From Bacillota bacterium (GTDB lineage: Bacteria > Bacillota > Dethiobacteria > SKNC01): a DNA stretch of 14,636 nt. The position numbers and the translations under genes were made by a program. The stretch covers positions 1 to 14,636 of the forward strand of contig SKNC01000094.1 in the NCBI GenBank assembly GCA_007120745.1, in the 5' to 3' direction. Shown here in pieces: positions 1 through 6,244 of this stretch. Each line of letters begins with the position of its first letter. The stretch's first letter is position 1. Under the pieces are notes generated by a model. It had not been told where the DNA came from and made no database searches. It saw only the letters and a program-made list of their open reading frames with translations.

Positions 1-291
1 GTGCCACCTTATTTAACTTATGTAGTATTGCATTAGGTAATATCAATAAACACAAGTTATCTCTACCAGGTACGGGACAAATCCAAACATCCAGGAATGA
101 AATATCCGATACCCTGTTCCTTTTAACGGTGGACTTTCCGGTAAAGCCTACTTGCTAACGCTTTCGGTTTACAGCTACCGGGCCCATTCAATATGCAGCG
201 GTTATGCCGGATTCTCACCTACGCCGACTCTCTGGAAAAACCCAAACATATTTACTCTTCCCGGTCACAGCTTTTTTAATATTTTTTACTT
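1..291 (-). promoter_or_regulatory. T-box riboswitch, tRNA-Trp specific (3' end cut by window edge)
   Basis: On the minus strand the RNA shows the T-box landmarks in order. The lower stem I pairs ACCGGG (265-260) with CCCGGT (182-177), extended by AGCT/AGCT (272-269 with 176-173). The AGTA S-turn (256-253) faces the specifier loop, and AATATG (252-247) pairs with CATATT (195-190). The loop's 3' side reads GAA, UGG, G (189-183), so the specifier codon is UGG. A TGAGAA-type tip lies near 217-212, stem II is GTAAACC with GGcTTTAC (172-141), and the T-box AAGGTGGCAC fills 10-1. The UGGC bulge (6-3) pairs with a GCCA acceptor end, and tRNA-Trp has discriminator G73. From family knowledge, uncharged tRNA stabilises the antiterminator and allows transcription. 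The rest of the antiterminator/terminator and the controlled gene (trpS, a trp biosynthesis gene or a Trp transporter) lie beyond position 1. Confidence 0.92.
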
Positions 292-297
292 GAAGTA

Positions 298-326
298 AAT
301 GTAACACGGATAGAATCTTGTGTCAA
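298..326 (-). promoter_or_regulatory. Sigma-A type promoter of the T-box transcript
   Basis: On the minus strand a perfect -35 TTGACA (326-321) and a -10 TACATT (303-298) are separated by exactly 17 bases. The expected start near position 291 puts the first T-box helix about 20 bases into the transcript. No other gene lies between, so this promoter most likely serves only the riboswitch-controlled gene past the left edge. Confidence 0.8.
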
Positions 327-539
327 GGAAAAATTTTACCAGGTGTAGTTATTCTGTATTGAATTTATTCTGATAAAATGTCACTTATGAGAGAGAGCTT
401 GTAATAATTATTCTGCGATAAATTGCATAAACTCCCACCAGTGTATCAAGGAACCGTCCCCTGACTCACACTTGAGAGCCGTCCCCGGCATTGCATTTCA
501 ACAGCTGGAGACGGTTTTCAAAATTCGTAAATAAGCATT
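327..539. other. Gene-free stretch between the T-box promoter and the first gene
   Basis: Apart from the REP-like block at 441-516 this AT-rich stretch shows nothing I can support: no open frame with a ribosome binding site and no clear rho-independent terminator with a T-tract. The minus-strand gene ending at 540 is read into it, so the REP-like hairpins are the only candidate 3' end structure. Confidence 0.5.
441..516. repeat. REP-like block with two CCGTCCCC copies and a partner arm
   Basis: On the plus strand GAACCGTCCCC (451-461) and GAGCCGTCCCC (476-486) are direct copies 25 bases apart. A third element, GGAGACGG (507-514), is complementary to both apart from one G-U pair. On the minus strand, just downstream of the stop of the 540-935 gene, one CCGTCTCC arm can therefore pair with either of two GGGGACGG arms. 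Flanking GTGT (441-444) and CACAC (467-471) give the first unit partial symmetry. From memory, GGGGACGGTTCC hairpins are dispersed repeats in several Clostridia genomes. Here it may also act as a loose 3' barrier. No RAYT transposase is present in the window. Confidence 0.5.
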
Positions 540-935
540 TTAATTTTCCGGGTGCTCTTCTGAATCGAAAACTACGGGGTATATTTCGTATTCTTTTTCA
601 GTGAGGGGAGTGATAACTCCCTCCATACATATTTCCGATGTGTTATAAAAAATCACCATTTGTCTTTGGCCGGAAATAATATATACCCTCTCCACGCCCG
701 GCTGGTCAAGGAGCAGCCGGGTTACCTCTTTTTGATTATCTAAAACGTTATCCCCCACATGCATAATGATCTTACCACGAGGCAGTTCCCCTTGATGGGA
801 CATGGGAGGTCTTCTAAAAGTCATGCCGTGCATGCGGATGTTGCTTATGTTCCAGGCAAACAGGTAAGCCAGCATCCCCAATAAAATAATTAACAAAAAA
901 CCCAACAGCAGGGTGTTCCGCTTAAAAATACCCAT
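540..935 (-). CDS. Small membrane-anchored protein of unknown function
   Basis: I do not recognise this 131-residue protein. It has a basic N-terminus, one hydrophobic segment (about residues 8-28), a short linker, and a soluble domain from about residue 54 to 122. That domain reads as beta-alpha-beta-beta: KIIMHVGD, a helix around DNQKEVTRLLLDQPGV, then strands RVYIISG and QMVIFYN, ending in ITPLTEKEYEIYPV. The pattern loosely recalls a ferredoxin-like heavy-metal-associated fold but lacks a CxxC motif, so metal binding is not supported. With one N-terminal membrane segment the domain may lie outside the membrane, but this is inference. The ATG is preceded by AAAGGAAAG and GAGGAG, the latter touching the start. 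It stands alone, divergent from the UPF0016 gene. Its promoter is not clear. Confidence 0.7.
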   Translation of the reverse strand: MGIFKRNTLLLGFLLIILLGMLAYLFAWNISNIRMHGMTFRRPPMSHQGELPRGKIIMHVGDNVLDNQKEVTRLLLDQPGVERVYIISGQRQMVIFYNTSEICMEGVITPLTEKEYEIYPVVFDSEEHPEN

Positions 936-1279
936 CTCCTCACTTTCCTTTTTCCTTTATCTTACATATCAATCCCGACATATGTCTTTAAAAAGGCTTC
1001 GTATCTTATCCTGTCCCAAAAACATGATAATATAACGACTATTAATATACATAACCACCATTCAGTAACTTAACCGGTATATGGAAACCCTCTGTTTTCC
1101 CTCAAATGTTTCCCTAAAACTCAACAGTAATGTGCCCTGGTAACAAATTAAAAGGGAATATCCTATTCCCCAGGTTTTAGAATATTCCCTTTAGCAGGCG
1201 CATAATAATAACACTGAATCTATCTTCAATCAGTGAGCTCCCATGAATTATTTCTCAAACCTGGTGGAGGTGACAACCT
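936..1279. other. Divergent intergenic region
   Basis: This 344-base AT-rich gap separates two divergent genes and must hold both promoters, but I see no strong pair of promoter boxes for either. A weak minus-strand candidate is TTGAAG (1229-1224) with TATTAT (1207-1202), 16 bases apart. It contains a 10-base perfect palindrome GACATATGTC (977-986), the interleaved inverted repeats at 1151-1192, and a weak six-pair hairpin CACTGA/TCAGTG (1212-1217 with 1230-1235). I found no yybP-ykoY manganese riboswitch core, which might have been expected before a UPF0016 gene. Confidence 0.5.
1151..1192. repeat. Interleaved inverted repeats, attenuator-like
   Basis: AAAGGGAATAT (1151-1161) is a perfect 11-base inverted match to ATATTCCCTTT (1182-1192) across a 20-base loop. 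The same left arm also contains GGGAATA, which pairs with the nearer TATTCCC (1164-1170) across only three bases. The two hairpins exclude each other. Read on the minus strand the long hairpin is followed by TTTTAATTTGTT, a weak terminator-like tail. Read on the plus strand it sits about 90 bases upstream of the UPF0016 start. Its role is unknown. Confidence 0.55.
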
Positions 1280-1552
1280 GTGGAATGGAAAACTTTTTTG
1301 ACCACCTTTGGGCTGGTATTCCTGGCAGAGCTGGGGGATAAAACTCAGCTGGCTACCATGCTTATTGCTACCCAAAGTAAAAGCCTGGTAAGCGTATTTT
1401 TGGGTTCTGCCGGTGCTTTGGTTTTATCCGCATTATTAGGGGTATTGCTTGGAGCAGTATTGACCAGGTATGTTCCGCCCCACTACCTGCAGGGTGGAGC
1501 CGGGGTGGCTTTTGTAGTCATAGGCATGCTGCTGATTTTCGGAAAGTTCTAA
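1280..1552 (+). CDS. Half-length UPF0016/TMEM165-GDT1 family cation transporter
   Basis: The 90-residue protein is one UPF0016 repeat. Its first membrane helix carries the family signature E-x-G-D-K-T as ELGDKTQL (residues 17-24), followed by a loop and two more hydrophobic helices (about 35-63 and 71-88). Characterised family members move Mn2+ or Ca2+ out of the cytoplasm using the acidic residues of two such motifs, and usual bacterial members near 190 residues carry two repeats. This one has a single repeat and a clean stop, so it would need to dimerise or pair with another half encoded elsewhere. The start is GTG at 1280, chosen because GGAGGTGA (1266-1273) lies six bases upstream. It is the only plus-strand gene here and converges on a membrane protein with a histidine-rich tail. 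Manganese is the most likely substrate, by inference. Confidence 0.88.
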   Translation: MEWKTFLTTFGLVFLAELGDKTQLATMLIATQSKSLVSVFLGSAGALVLSALLGVLLGAVLTRYVPPHYLQGGAGVAFVVIGMLLIFGKF

Positions 1553-1579
1553 AAAAAAATCCTCAGAAATTCTGAGGAT
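1551..1579. terminator. Bidirectional rho-independent terminator
   Basis: ATCCTCAGAA (1559-1568) and TTCTGAGGAT (1570-1579) form a near-perfect palindrome, giving an eight-pair stem with a five-base AAATT loop. On the minus strand it is followed by nine T (1551-1559), a strong terminator for the gene ending at 1580. On the plus strand a T-rich tail follows, serving the UPF0016 gene. It fits exactly between the two convergent stop codons. Confidence 0.88.
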
Positions 1580-2152
1580 TTATTTATGGTCTCCCTGGTT
1601 TTCCCCTTCGTGACCACCTTCATGATGGTGCTCACCTTCGTGACCTTGATGCTGTTCTCCCTCATGGCCGCCATGATGCCCCTCCATGGGCCCATGGCCA
1701 CCCACTGCAGTAAAGGCAGTTTCCGGAAGCCAAATTCCTACCAGGTATCCTAAGGTGCCTCCAAATATAACCCGGACTAAAAGAGCACCGATATTGTTCA
1801 ATAAATCTGCCTGCCACAGGGGAGGAAGCATCCCTACAGCAGGTCCGATTACCCCGGGATTAATAAAGTAAATCGCAACCCCAAAGGTTAAACCCCAGTA
1901 AAAAACATGCTCTCTTTTTTTGATAAGAAATACAAAAACGGCTCCTAACACTGCGGATGATGCCAGGTGTGCTAATAAGCCCGTCACCAATCCCGTGGTT
2001 GTAGCAGCCTCTGCTTCTGTCATAAACAGTCCAGCGATGACCGTAAATGGATTTAAATCAAAAACTCCCACCAGGTAAAAGAGCACGGAGACAATTCCCA
2101 TAATAATTCCTGCCGTTAAACCGGCCAAAACTCCTACTCTAAGGCGTTCCAC
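1580..2152 (-). CDS. Membrane protein with histidine-rich C-terminal tail
   Basis: This 190-residue protein has about four to five hydrophobic segments (roughly 6-30, 34-46, 53-77, 83-108, 119-142), with Gly-rich helices at both ends. Residues 151-190 form a hydrophilic tail of repeated HEGE and GGH units with 11 His in 40 residues plus many Glu. I do not recognise a named family with confidence. Such His/Glu tails are common on metal transporters and chaperones, so transition-metal binding is a reasonable inference but not shown. Transmembrane prediction would be needed to place the tail inside or outside. The GTG start at 2152 is preceded by AAGGAGG (2167-2161) at eight bases. It shares its terminator with the convergent UPF0016 exporter, suggesting that both act in metal handling. 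Confidence 0.75.
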   Translation of the reverse strand: MERLRVGVLAGLTAGIIMGIVSVLFYLVGVFDLNPFTVIAGLFMTEAEAATTTGLVTGLLAHLASSAVLGAVFVFLIKKREHVFYWGLTFGVAIYFINPGVIGPAVGMLPPLWQADLLNNIGALLVRVIFGGTLGYLVGIWLPETAFTAVGGHGPMEGHHGGHEGEQHQGHEGEHHHEGGHEGENQGDHK

Positions 2153-2232
2153 TATTTTTACCTCCTTTCTTTATTTTTTATTTTGTCCTGGATATGAGAA
2201 TTTATGAAAAAATAAAACAGAAATCAAGGTAC

Positions 2233-2255
2233 AAAAAAAAAGAGGCCTGGCCTCA
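2233..2255 (-). terminator. Rho-independent terminator
   Basis: GAGGCC (2242-2247) and GGCCTC (2249-2254) form a compact GC-rich hairpin. On the minus strand it is followed by nine T (2241-2233). It lies about 35 bases past the stop of the gene at 2289-2660 and separates it from the His-rich gene. Confidence 0.82.
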
Positions 2256-2288
2256 TTTCAAATTAAAGCAAACTTTTTAAAATTAAAA

Positions 2289-2660
2289 TCAACCTTTTCT
2301 TTTTTTGCTTTTTTTCTTTCTTCCACCCCCAGGGGCTTTTTTAAATTTCCTGCTCCATCGTTCTTTACGAACATAGTCCCCTTCTTTAACGGAACTGTAA
2401 AGCCTGCTGTTCACCGTAAAGCTTTTGGTCTTCCCATCGGGCATCTTTACCTCAAGCTTATATTTTTCCTCAATATCTCTGGTATCGTCATCCTCCTCCA
2501 CAGCCTTAGAGGTATAACTTCGGCTGACCACTTTACCATCAAAAGAAAGGAAGGGAAAGAGAAGTTCCGAAATCAATCTCTTTAATACCAGATAAACAAA
2601 AAATATCATGGCAAATATACAGATTAATAAAAAAATCCTGTCCATCCAGGTATCGGGCAT
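2289..2660 (-). CDS. Small membrane-anchored protein with a beta-rich domain and Lys-rich tail
   Basis: This 123-residue protein has one N-terminal membrane helix (about residues 8-35), a small soluble domain (about 41-105) and a strongly basic tail (106-123, GGGRKKKSKKRKG at the end). The core, YKLEVKMPDGKTKSFTVNSRLYSSVKEGDYV, resembles the DUF2500-type anchored domains in which a cytoplasmic beta barrel follows a single helix. I offer that only as a possibility. The ATG at 2660 has no good Shine-Dalgarno site right before it. A perfect AAGGAGGT lies at 2698-2691, and a hairpin between the two would bring them to eight bases apart. No other start in this frame is served by that site, because ATG at residue 6 also lacks one. 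The gene stands alone between the ABC operon and its own terminator. Confidence 0.75.
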   Translation of the reverse strand: MPDTWMDRIFLLICIFAMIFFVYLVLKRLISELLFPFLSFDGKVVSRSYTSKAVEEDDDTRDIEEKYKLEVKMPDGKTKSFTVNSRLYSSVKEGDYVRKERWSRKFKKAPGGGRKKKSKKRKG

Positions 2661-2698
2661 GTCCTGTGCAGCATCAGAAACTGCTGCAGCACCTCCTT
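2661..2698 (-). promoter_or_regulatory. Shine-Dalgarno site separated from its start by a hairpin
   Basis: On the minus strand AAGGAGGT (2698-2691) is followed by GC, then TGCAGCA (2688-2682), an eight-base loop, TGCTGCA (2673-2667), CAGGAC and the ATG (2660). The two seven-base arms are perfectly complementary. The linear distance from site to start is 30 bases, too long for initiation. With the hairpin folded out it is eight bases, the usual distance. Comparable folded spacers are known for some phage T4 genes. Confidence 0.55.
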
Positions 2699-2718
2699 AT
2701 CTAAACATCACATCATTT

Positions 2719-2747
2719 AAAATATAATATTCTATAAAAAGGAACAA
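2719..2747 (-). promoter_or_regulatory. Possible promoter of the 2289-2660 gene
   Basis: On the minus strand TTGTTC (2747-2742) and TATTTT (2724-2719) are 17 bases apart in a very AT-rich stretch about 60 bases upstream of the start. The match is only moderate. The -35 box overlaps a weak terminator-like hairpin, AGGAA (2754-2750) with TTCCT (2744-2740) followed by T-rich sequence, which could instead end the ABC operon. Confidence 0.35.
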
Positions 2748-2792
2748 TTTTCCTACCTTAATATGAAACCCTTTACTCTCTTGTTTTTAATA

Positions 2793-3986
2793 TCACACAA
2801 AGTCAAAGTTTCTTATCACATATAAAAGTATAAATGCTGTGAATGTGAGAAGAACCAGCACTGCCGGCATAATGGCTGAGAAACCTGCGGCTGGAGTAAA
2901 TAACAAAGAATAAAATGCATCATTGGCCCAATAATGGGGGGTAAACTTTCCGAAAAAAACCATCCATGAAGGCATCATGTACAGCGGCCACCAGCAGCCT
3001 CCCAGGGGAGCCATCACCAGGGAGACAAAAACTCCCCGGGTAAAGGTCTGTGAAGCCCCCTCTGCCCGGCATGCCACCAGCAGGGAAAAAGCGGATGCTG
3101 CCGCGATGAAGCAAGCCGTAACCCATATAAAATTCAGCAGGGATGGGCCGATATACAAGTTGAAAAATAGAATCCCCGTTCCCCACAATATAACAGCTTG
3201 AATCATTCCCTTTAGAAAATTGCTGATGTATTTTGCACTGAGAAGAGCCTTGGAATCACTGCCGTCAATCAGCAGTCTCTCCAGGATGTGATTCTCCCGC
3301 TCCTTGACAAAATCCACTGCATTCAATACTACCGCCAGAAAAGAGAACATGGTAAAAAAGGCAGGAAGCGCCCAATTTATGCGGTTTACCGGTAAAGCCG
3401 GCCCCACATTTTGAAGCGAGATTTCAGCAGGGCGGACCACGGCCGGAATCCCTTCCAATCCGTGCCTCTCCCTCAACTGGTTCAGCAGTTCCTCCACCGG
3501 GACATCACTTTGGTACTGCATGGCCCTGGTTAAATTCTGAAGATAGCTGATTTGAGCGGCCAGTCCGCGGCTGATTCGTAAAACTGCCTGGCGGGAAGCT
3601 ATATCATTGGGATTGGTATAAACTTCAAGATATGTTTCCTCCCCTTCATAAAACCTGCTGCTGAAATCCTGAGGAACCAATAGAAATCCTTGAATTACCT
3701 CCAAGTTTAATTTCAACAGCGCTTCATCATAGGTCAGGTTTAAAAATGGTGGGTCATTTAATCCCTCTTCCCAATATGAAATAACCTCCCGACTTAACCC
3801 TTCAGAATCTTCCTCAGTTACCAGGCCGAATGTAAAGTCCCTGGTCTCTTCCTCCCCTTGGGGTGGATAAACATATACCACCAGCAGAATCAAAATCAGG
3901 GGAAATAATAAAGATAAAAAGAGGGCCCGGGGATCTGCCAAATAAAATTTTATGTCTTTCCAGATGTAATACATCATTTTTTGCAT
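2793..3986 (-). CDS. ABC-2 type exporter permease (second permease)
   Basis: This 397-residue membrane protein has the layout of the ABC2_membrane_3 exporter class. It has one N-terminal helix (about 21-40), a large external domain (about 42-200) and a C-terminal bundle of five helices (about 205-224, 258-277, 284-305, 318-335, 371-391). The APLGGCWWP stretch (326-334) followed by MMP and FTPHYW is typical of these permeases. The frame is open up to 4052, but that would overlap the preceding gene by 32 bases. I chose the ATG at 3986 because GGGAGG (3997-3992) lies five bases upstream and the sequence then begins with the usual cytoplasmic helix MYYIWKDIKFYLADPR. It follows the first permease by 34 bases and is the last gene of the operon. 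The substrate is unknown. Confidence 0.88.
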   Translation of the reverse strand: MQKMMYYIWKDIKFYLADPRALFLSLLFPLILILLVVYVYPPQGEEETRDFTFGLVTEEDSEGLSREVISYWEEGLNDPPFLNLTYDEALLKLNLEVIQGFLLVPQDFSSRFYEGEETYLEVYTNPNDIASRQAVLRISRGLAAQISYLQNLTRAMQYQSDVPVEELLNQLRERHGLEGIPAVVRPAEISLQNVGPALPVNRINWALPAFFTMFSFLAVVLNAVDFVKERENHILERLLIDGSDSKALLSAKYISNFLKGMIQAVILWGTGILFFNLYIGPSLLNFIWVTACFIAAASAFSLLVACRAEGASQTFTRGVFVSLVMAPLGGCWWPLYMMPSWMVFFGKFTPHYWANDAFYSLLFTPAAGFSAIMPAVLVLLTFTAFILLYVIRNFDFV

Positions 3987-4020
3987 AAGGTCCTCCCGGT
4001 TAACCATCTGACATGATAGA

Positions 4021-5208
4021 TTAGTTATTTTCCACCTGAGAAAAAAGCGCACTGCTTACTGCTAATAATATTAAGGTCACAGATAGAATAACAAATATCT
4101 CAACTCTAATAGAAAATAATAATCCATCTCCTGCAATTAATCCCCTCAACCCGTTGTTAGCATAATAACTCAAGGTAAAATAATTGATAAAGTTCACCAG
4201 GGCCAGTTCCCCTCTGGGAAAGGCAAAGGTGTTTCCCAGAGCAGAATTAAACATGCTGAAGATAATGGAAGCCCACAGAGCCTGCTCAGGCCTGGGGAAA
4301 ACAATACCCATAAAAACTCCCACGGAACTTACCGCAGCAAGAAAGGCCAGTGCAAAAATCAAGATATTGAACAGGTTTGCCCCGCTGAAAGTTTTCGTAA
4401 AAAAAACCACCACCAGCAGCATCACCAACAGCTGAAACAACCCTCTGAAAATGCATCCCAAAAACTTTCCGGAGATAATCTCCCCCCTGGAAAGGCCGGC
4501 AAAAAAATATCGCTCCATTACTTTGTTATTTTTTTCTCTGACAAAATTTTGGGCATAAAAGGTGGCGGTAAATATAATAAATAACGTCATTACTCCTGGT
4601 ATAAAAAATGCTGCCATGTTTTGAGTCCTGCCCAGGGGAACCTCCTCCACCTTTACCGTTGGGTTGAGCCGGGCAGAACGCAGAAAAGATTCCATAAAGG
4701 GGATAAAAACCTCCTCTTCCCGCATAGGGTTGTCTCCATATTCAGCAGCAATTTCCCGAACCAGGAGGGTGACCTGGACCTCCCCTGACATTTCTGACAG
4801 AACTGCCTTATACAAAGAAAGAAGCATTTGACCTGAGCTTCCTCCCACTCCCCTCCTGTAAACCTTCATTTCCGGCGGCTCGCCCATTGAAAGAGTATGG
4901 GTAAAACCGGAAGGAATTTCCGCAAACATAAGTATTTCACTGCTCATAAGTTTTCTTTGGGCTTCCTCCTGGTCTATGGCCAGTACCTTAAGCCCCCTTT
5001 CCTCCTCCAGGCGTTCCATGAAAACCTCTGCCATTCCTTCTCCATCATGGTTTACCAGAATAGCCTCACCGTAAAGAGCAGGCTCTCCACCAAACAGCGC
5101 CGCCACCAGTAATAGGATCAGTGCCGGCAGCAGAATGTGCAGCAGCAGTTCTCTTTTGTTGGCGGTCAACGATTTCACATCTATTAAAGCCAGTGCCAGC
5201 AATCTCAT
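4021..5208 (-). CDS. ABC-2 type exporter permease (first permease)
   Basis: This 395-residue protein has the same plan as its downstream neighbour: an N-terminal helix (about 21-40), an external domain (about 42-198) and five further helices (about 200-220, 253-271, 280-303, 312-329, 368-389). Between the second and third helices it carries the coupling-type loop NFVREKNNKVMERYFFAGLSR (220-240), where ABC-2 permeases contact the ATPase. Sequence identity with the second permease appears low, so the pair probably forms a heterodimer. The ATG at 5208 has AGGAG six bases upstream. It lies 53 bases after the ATPase gene. The NatB/YhaP and YbhR/YbhS groups share this plan, so export of a drug, a cation or another small molecule are all possible. 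Confidence 0.87.
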   Translation of the reverse strand: MRLLALALIDVKSLTANKRELLLHILLPALILLLVAALFGGEPALYGEAILVNHDGEGMAEVFMERLEEERGLKVLAIDQEEAQRKLMSSEILMFAEIPSGFTHTLSMGEPPEMKVYRRGVGGSSGQMLLSLYKAVLSEMSGEVQVTLLVREIAAEYGDNPMREEEVFIPFMESFLRSARLNPTVKVEEVPLGRTQNMAAFFIPGVMTLFIIFTATFYAQNFVREKNNKVMERYFFAGLSRGEIISGKFLGCIFRGLFQLLVMLLVVVFFTKTFSGANLFNILIFALAFLAAVSSVGVFMGIVFPRPEQALWASIIFSMFNSALGNTFAFPRGELALVNFINYFTLSYYANNGLRGLIAGDGLLFSIRVEIFVILSVTLILLAVSSALFSQVENN

Positions 5209-5261
5209 ATGTATCTCCTATCATGTGCGGTAGTAAATCCTTCTTTGAGTGCAGAAAGTCC

Positions 5262-5987
5262 CTACTCTGTCAACCTCAAGTAAACCTCTTCCAGGGAGAT
5301 ATGCTTTAAGGGATCAAAAGAGCTTTTTAATGCCTCCGGTGTATCCAGGGCAATAATTCTTCCCCGGTCCATTACCGCCACCCGGTCGCAGAGCCGATCC
5401 GCCTCCTCCATGTAATGGGTAGTATAGATAATGGTCATTCCATTCTCTTTAAAACCATGAAGAAGGGAGAATATTGATGTCCGGGTTCTGGGGTCAACTC
5501 CTACAGTGGGCTCGTCCATAAAAAGAACCATAGGATTATGAATGATAGAAACGGCAATGTTCAGGCGCCTCTTCATTCCTCCGGACAGCTGGGATACTTT
5601 CTCCCGCGCCTTTTCCTCCAGGTCCACTTTTTCCATAAGTATCTGCGCCCTTTCAACAGCTTCTCTTCTGCGTAAGCCGCCCATCATTCCAAAAAACAAA
5701 AGGTTATCCTTCACCGAAAGTTCTGAATAGAGGGCAATTTCCTGGGGACATACCCCCAGCAGGCCCTGGACACCGCGTAAATTTTTTTCGTTCCTTTTAG
5801 TACCATTAATAATAATTTCTCCGCTGTCCGGCTTCAGCAGCAGAGACATAACCCGCAGTGCTGTGGTTTTTCCTGCTCCGTTGGGACCCAGAAGACCGAA
5901 TATTTCTCCCTGGTTAATAGATAACGTCACATGGTCCAGGGCTTTCAACCCTTTATATTTTTTAACAACATTCAACACTTGTATCAT
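5262..5987 (-). CDS. ABC transporter ATP-binding protein
   Basis: This 241-residue nucleotide-binding subunit carries every hallmark: Walker A GPNGAGKT (34-41), a Q-loop at CPQE (80-83), signature LSGGM (134-138), Walker B VLFMDEP (154-160) and the switch His in TTHYMEEAD (189-197). These place it in the NatA/CcmA/drug-exporter group that works with ABC-2 permeases. The frame is open back to 6047, but I chose the ATG at 5987 because GGAGG (5998-5994) lies six bases upstream, and the conserved N-terminus MIQVLNVVKKYKG starts there. The extra 20 residues (Cys- and aromatic-rich) look like untranslated leader and overlap the promoter. It is the first gene of a three-gene operon and powers the two permeases that follow. 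Confidence 0.93.
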   Translation of the reverse strand: MIQVLNVVKKYKGLKALDHVTLSINQGEIFGLLGPNGAGKTTALRVMSLLLKPDSGEIIINGTKRNEKNLRGVQGLLGVCPQEIALYSELSVKDNLLFFGMMGGLRRREAVERAQILMEKVDLEEKAREKVSQLSGGMKRRLNIAVSIIHNPMVLFMDEPTVGVDPRTRTSIFSLLHGFKENGMTIIYTTHYMEEADRLCDRVAVMDRGRIIALDTPEALKSSFDPLKHISLEEVYLRLTE

Positions 5988-6014
5988 GGCCTGCCTCCAA
6001 AAAGTCTCTTTTCT

Positions 6015-6043
6015 ATTATAATAAAAACAGGCTGAACAGCACA
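6015..6043 (-). promoter_or_regulatory. Promoter of the ABC exporter operon
   Basis: On the minus strand a perfect -10 TATAAT (6020-6015) has TTGTGC (6043-6038) 17 bases upstream. The predicted start lies about 20 bases before the ATPase start codon, giving a short leader that contains the Shine-Dalgarno site. A second, weaker candidate is TTGACT further upstream, near 6092-6087. Confidence 0.65.
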
Positions 6044-6244
6044 ACAAAAAAAAGACCTTCTTTAATAAAACAAATCTTGTTTATCAAAGTCAAGGCCTGA
6101 TCATTAATTGATTTTTATAGTAATTCTTTAAAAGCTCCTGAATCCCCCGGCTTCTGCTGAGACCAGGTCCACCAGGGTCAGGCTTGAATAATTCACTTAT
6201 TCTGCCCGTGCTTCAGAATACATATGAAACATGATCCCGGCACA

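Noticed and set aside
977..986. Palindrome GACATATGTC as an operator
   Set aside because: Ten-base palindromes arise by chance in AT-rich DNA, and no promoter boxes are aligned with it.
1193..1279. yybP-ykoY manganese riboswitch before the UPF0016 gene
   Set aside because: The conserved loops of that motif are not recognisable, and the 1151-1192 structure is too short to hold them.
1595..1680. Degenerate tandem DNA repeat in the His-rich tail
   Set aside because: The repetition follows from repeated HEGE/GGH codons. The units are imperfect and show no separate DNA repeat structure.
3987..4052. N-terminal extension of the second ABC permease
   Set aside because: It overlaps the preceding gene by 32 bases, and the ribosome site GGGAGG at 3997-3992 fits the ATG at 3986.
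5988..6047. N-terminal extension of the ABC ATPase
   Set aside because: It overlaps a good promoter (-10 TATAAT) and lacks family similarity, while GGAGG fits the ATG at 5987.
6048..6244. Possible SCIFF six-cysteine peptide gene beside TIGR04086
   Set aside because: I read the minus strand for a Cys-rich frame of about 46 codons and found none. Only an 11-codon frame occurs.
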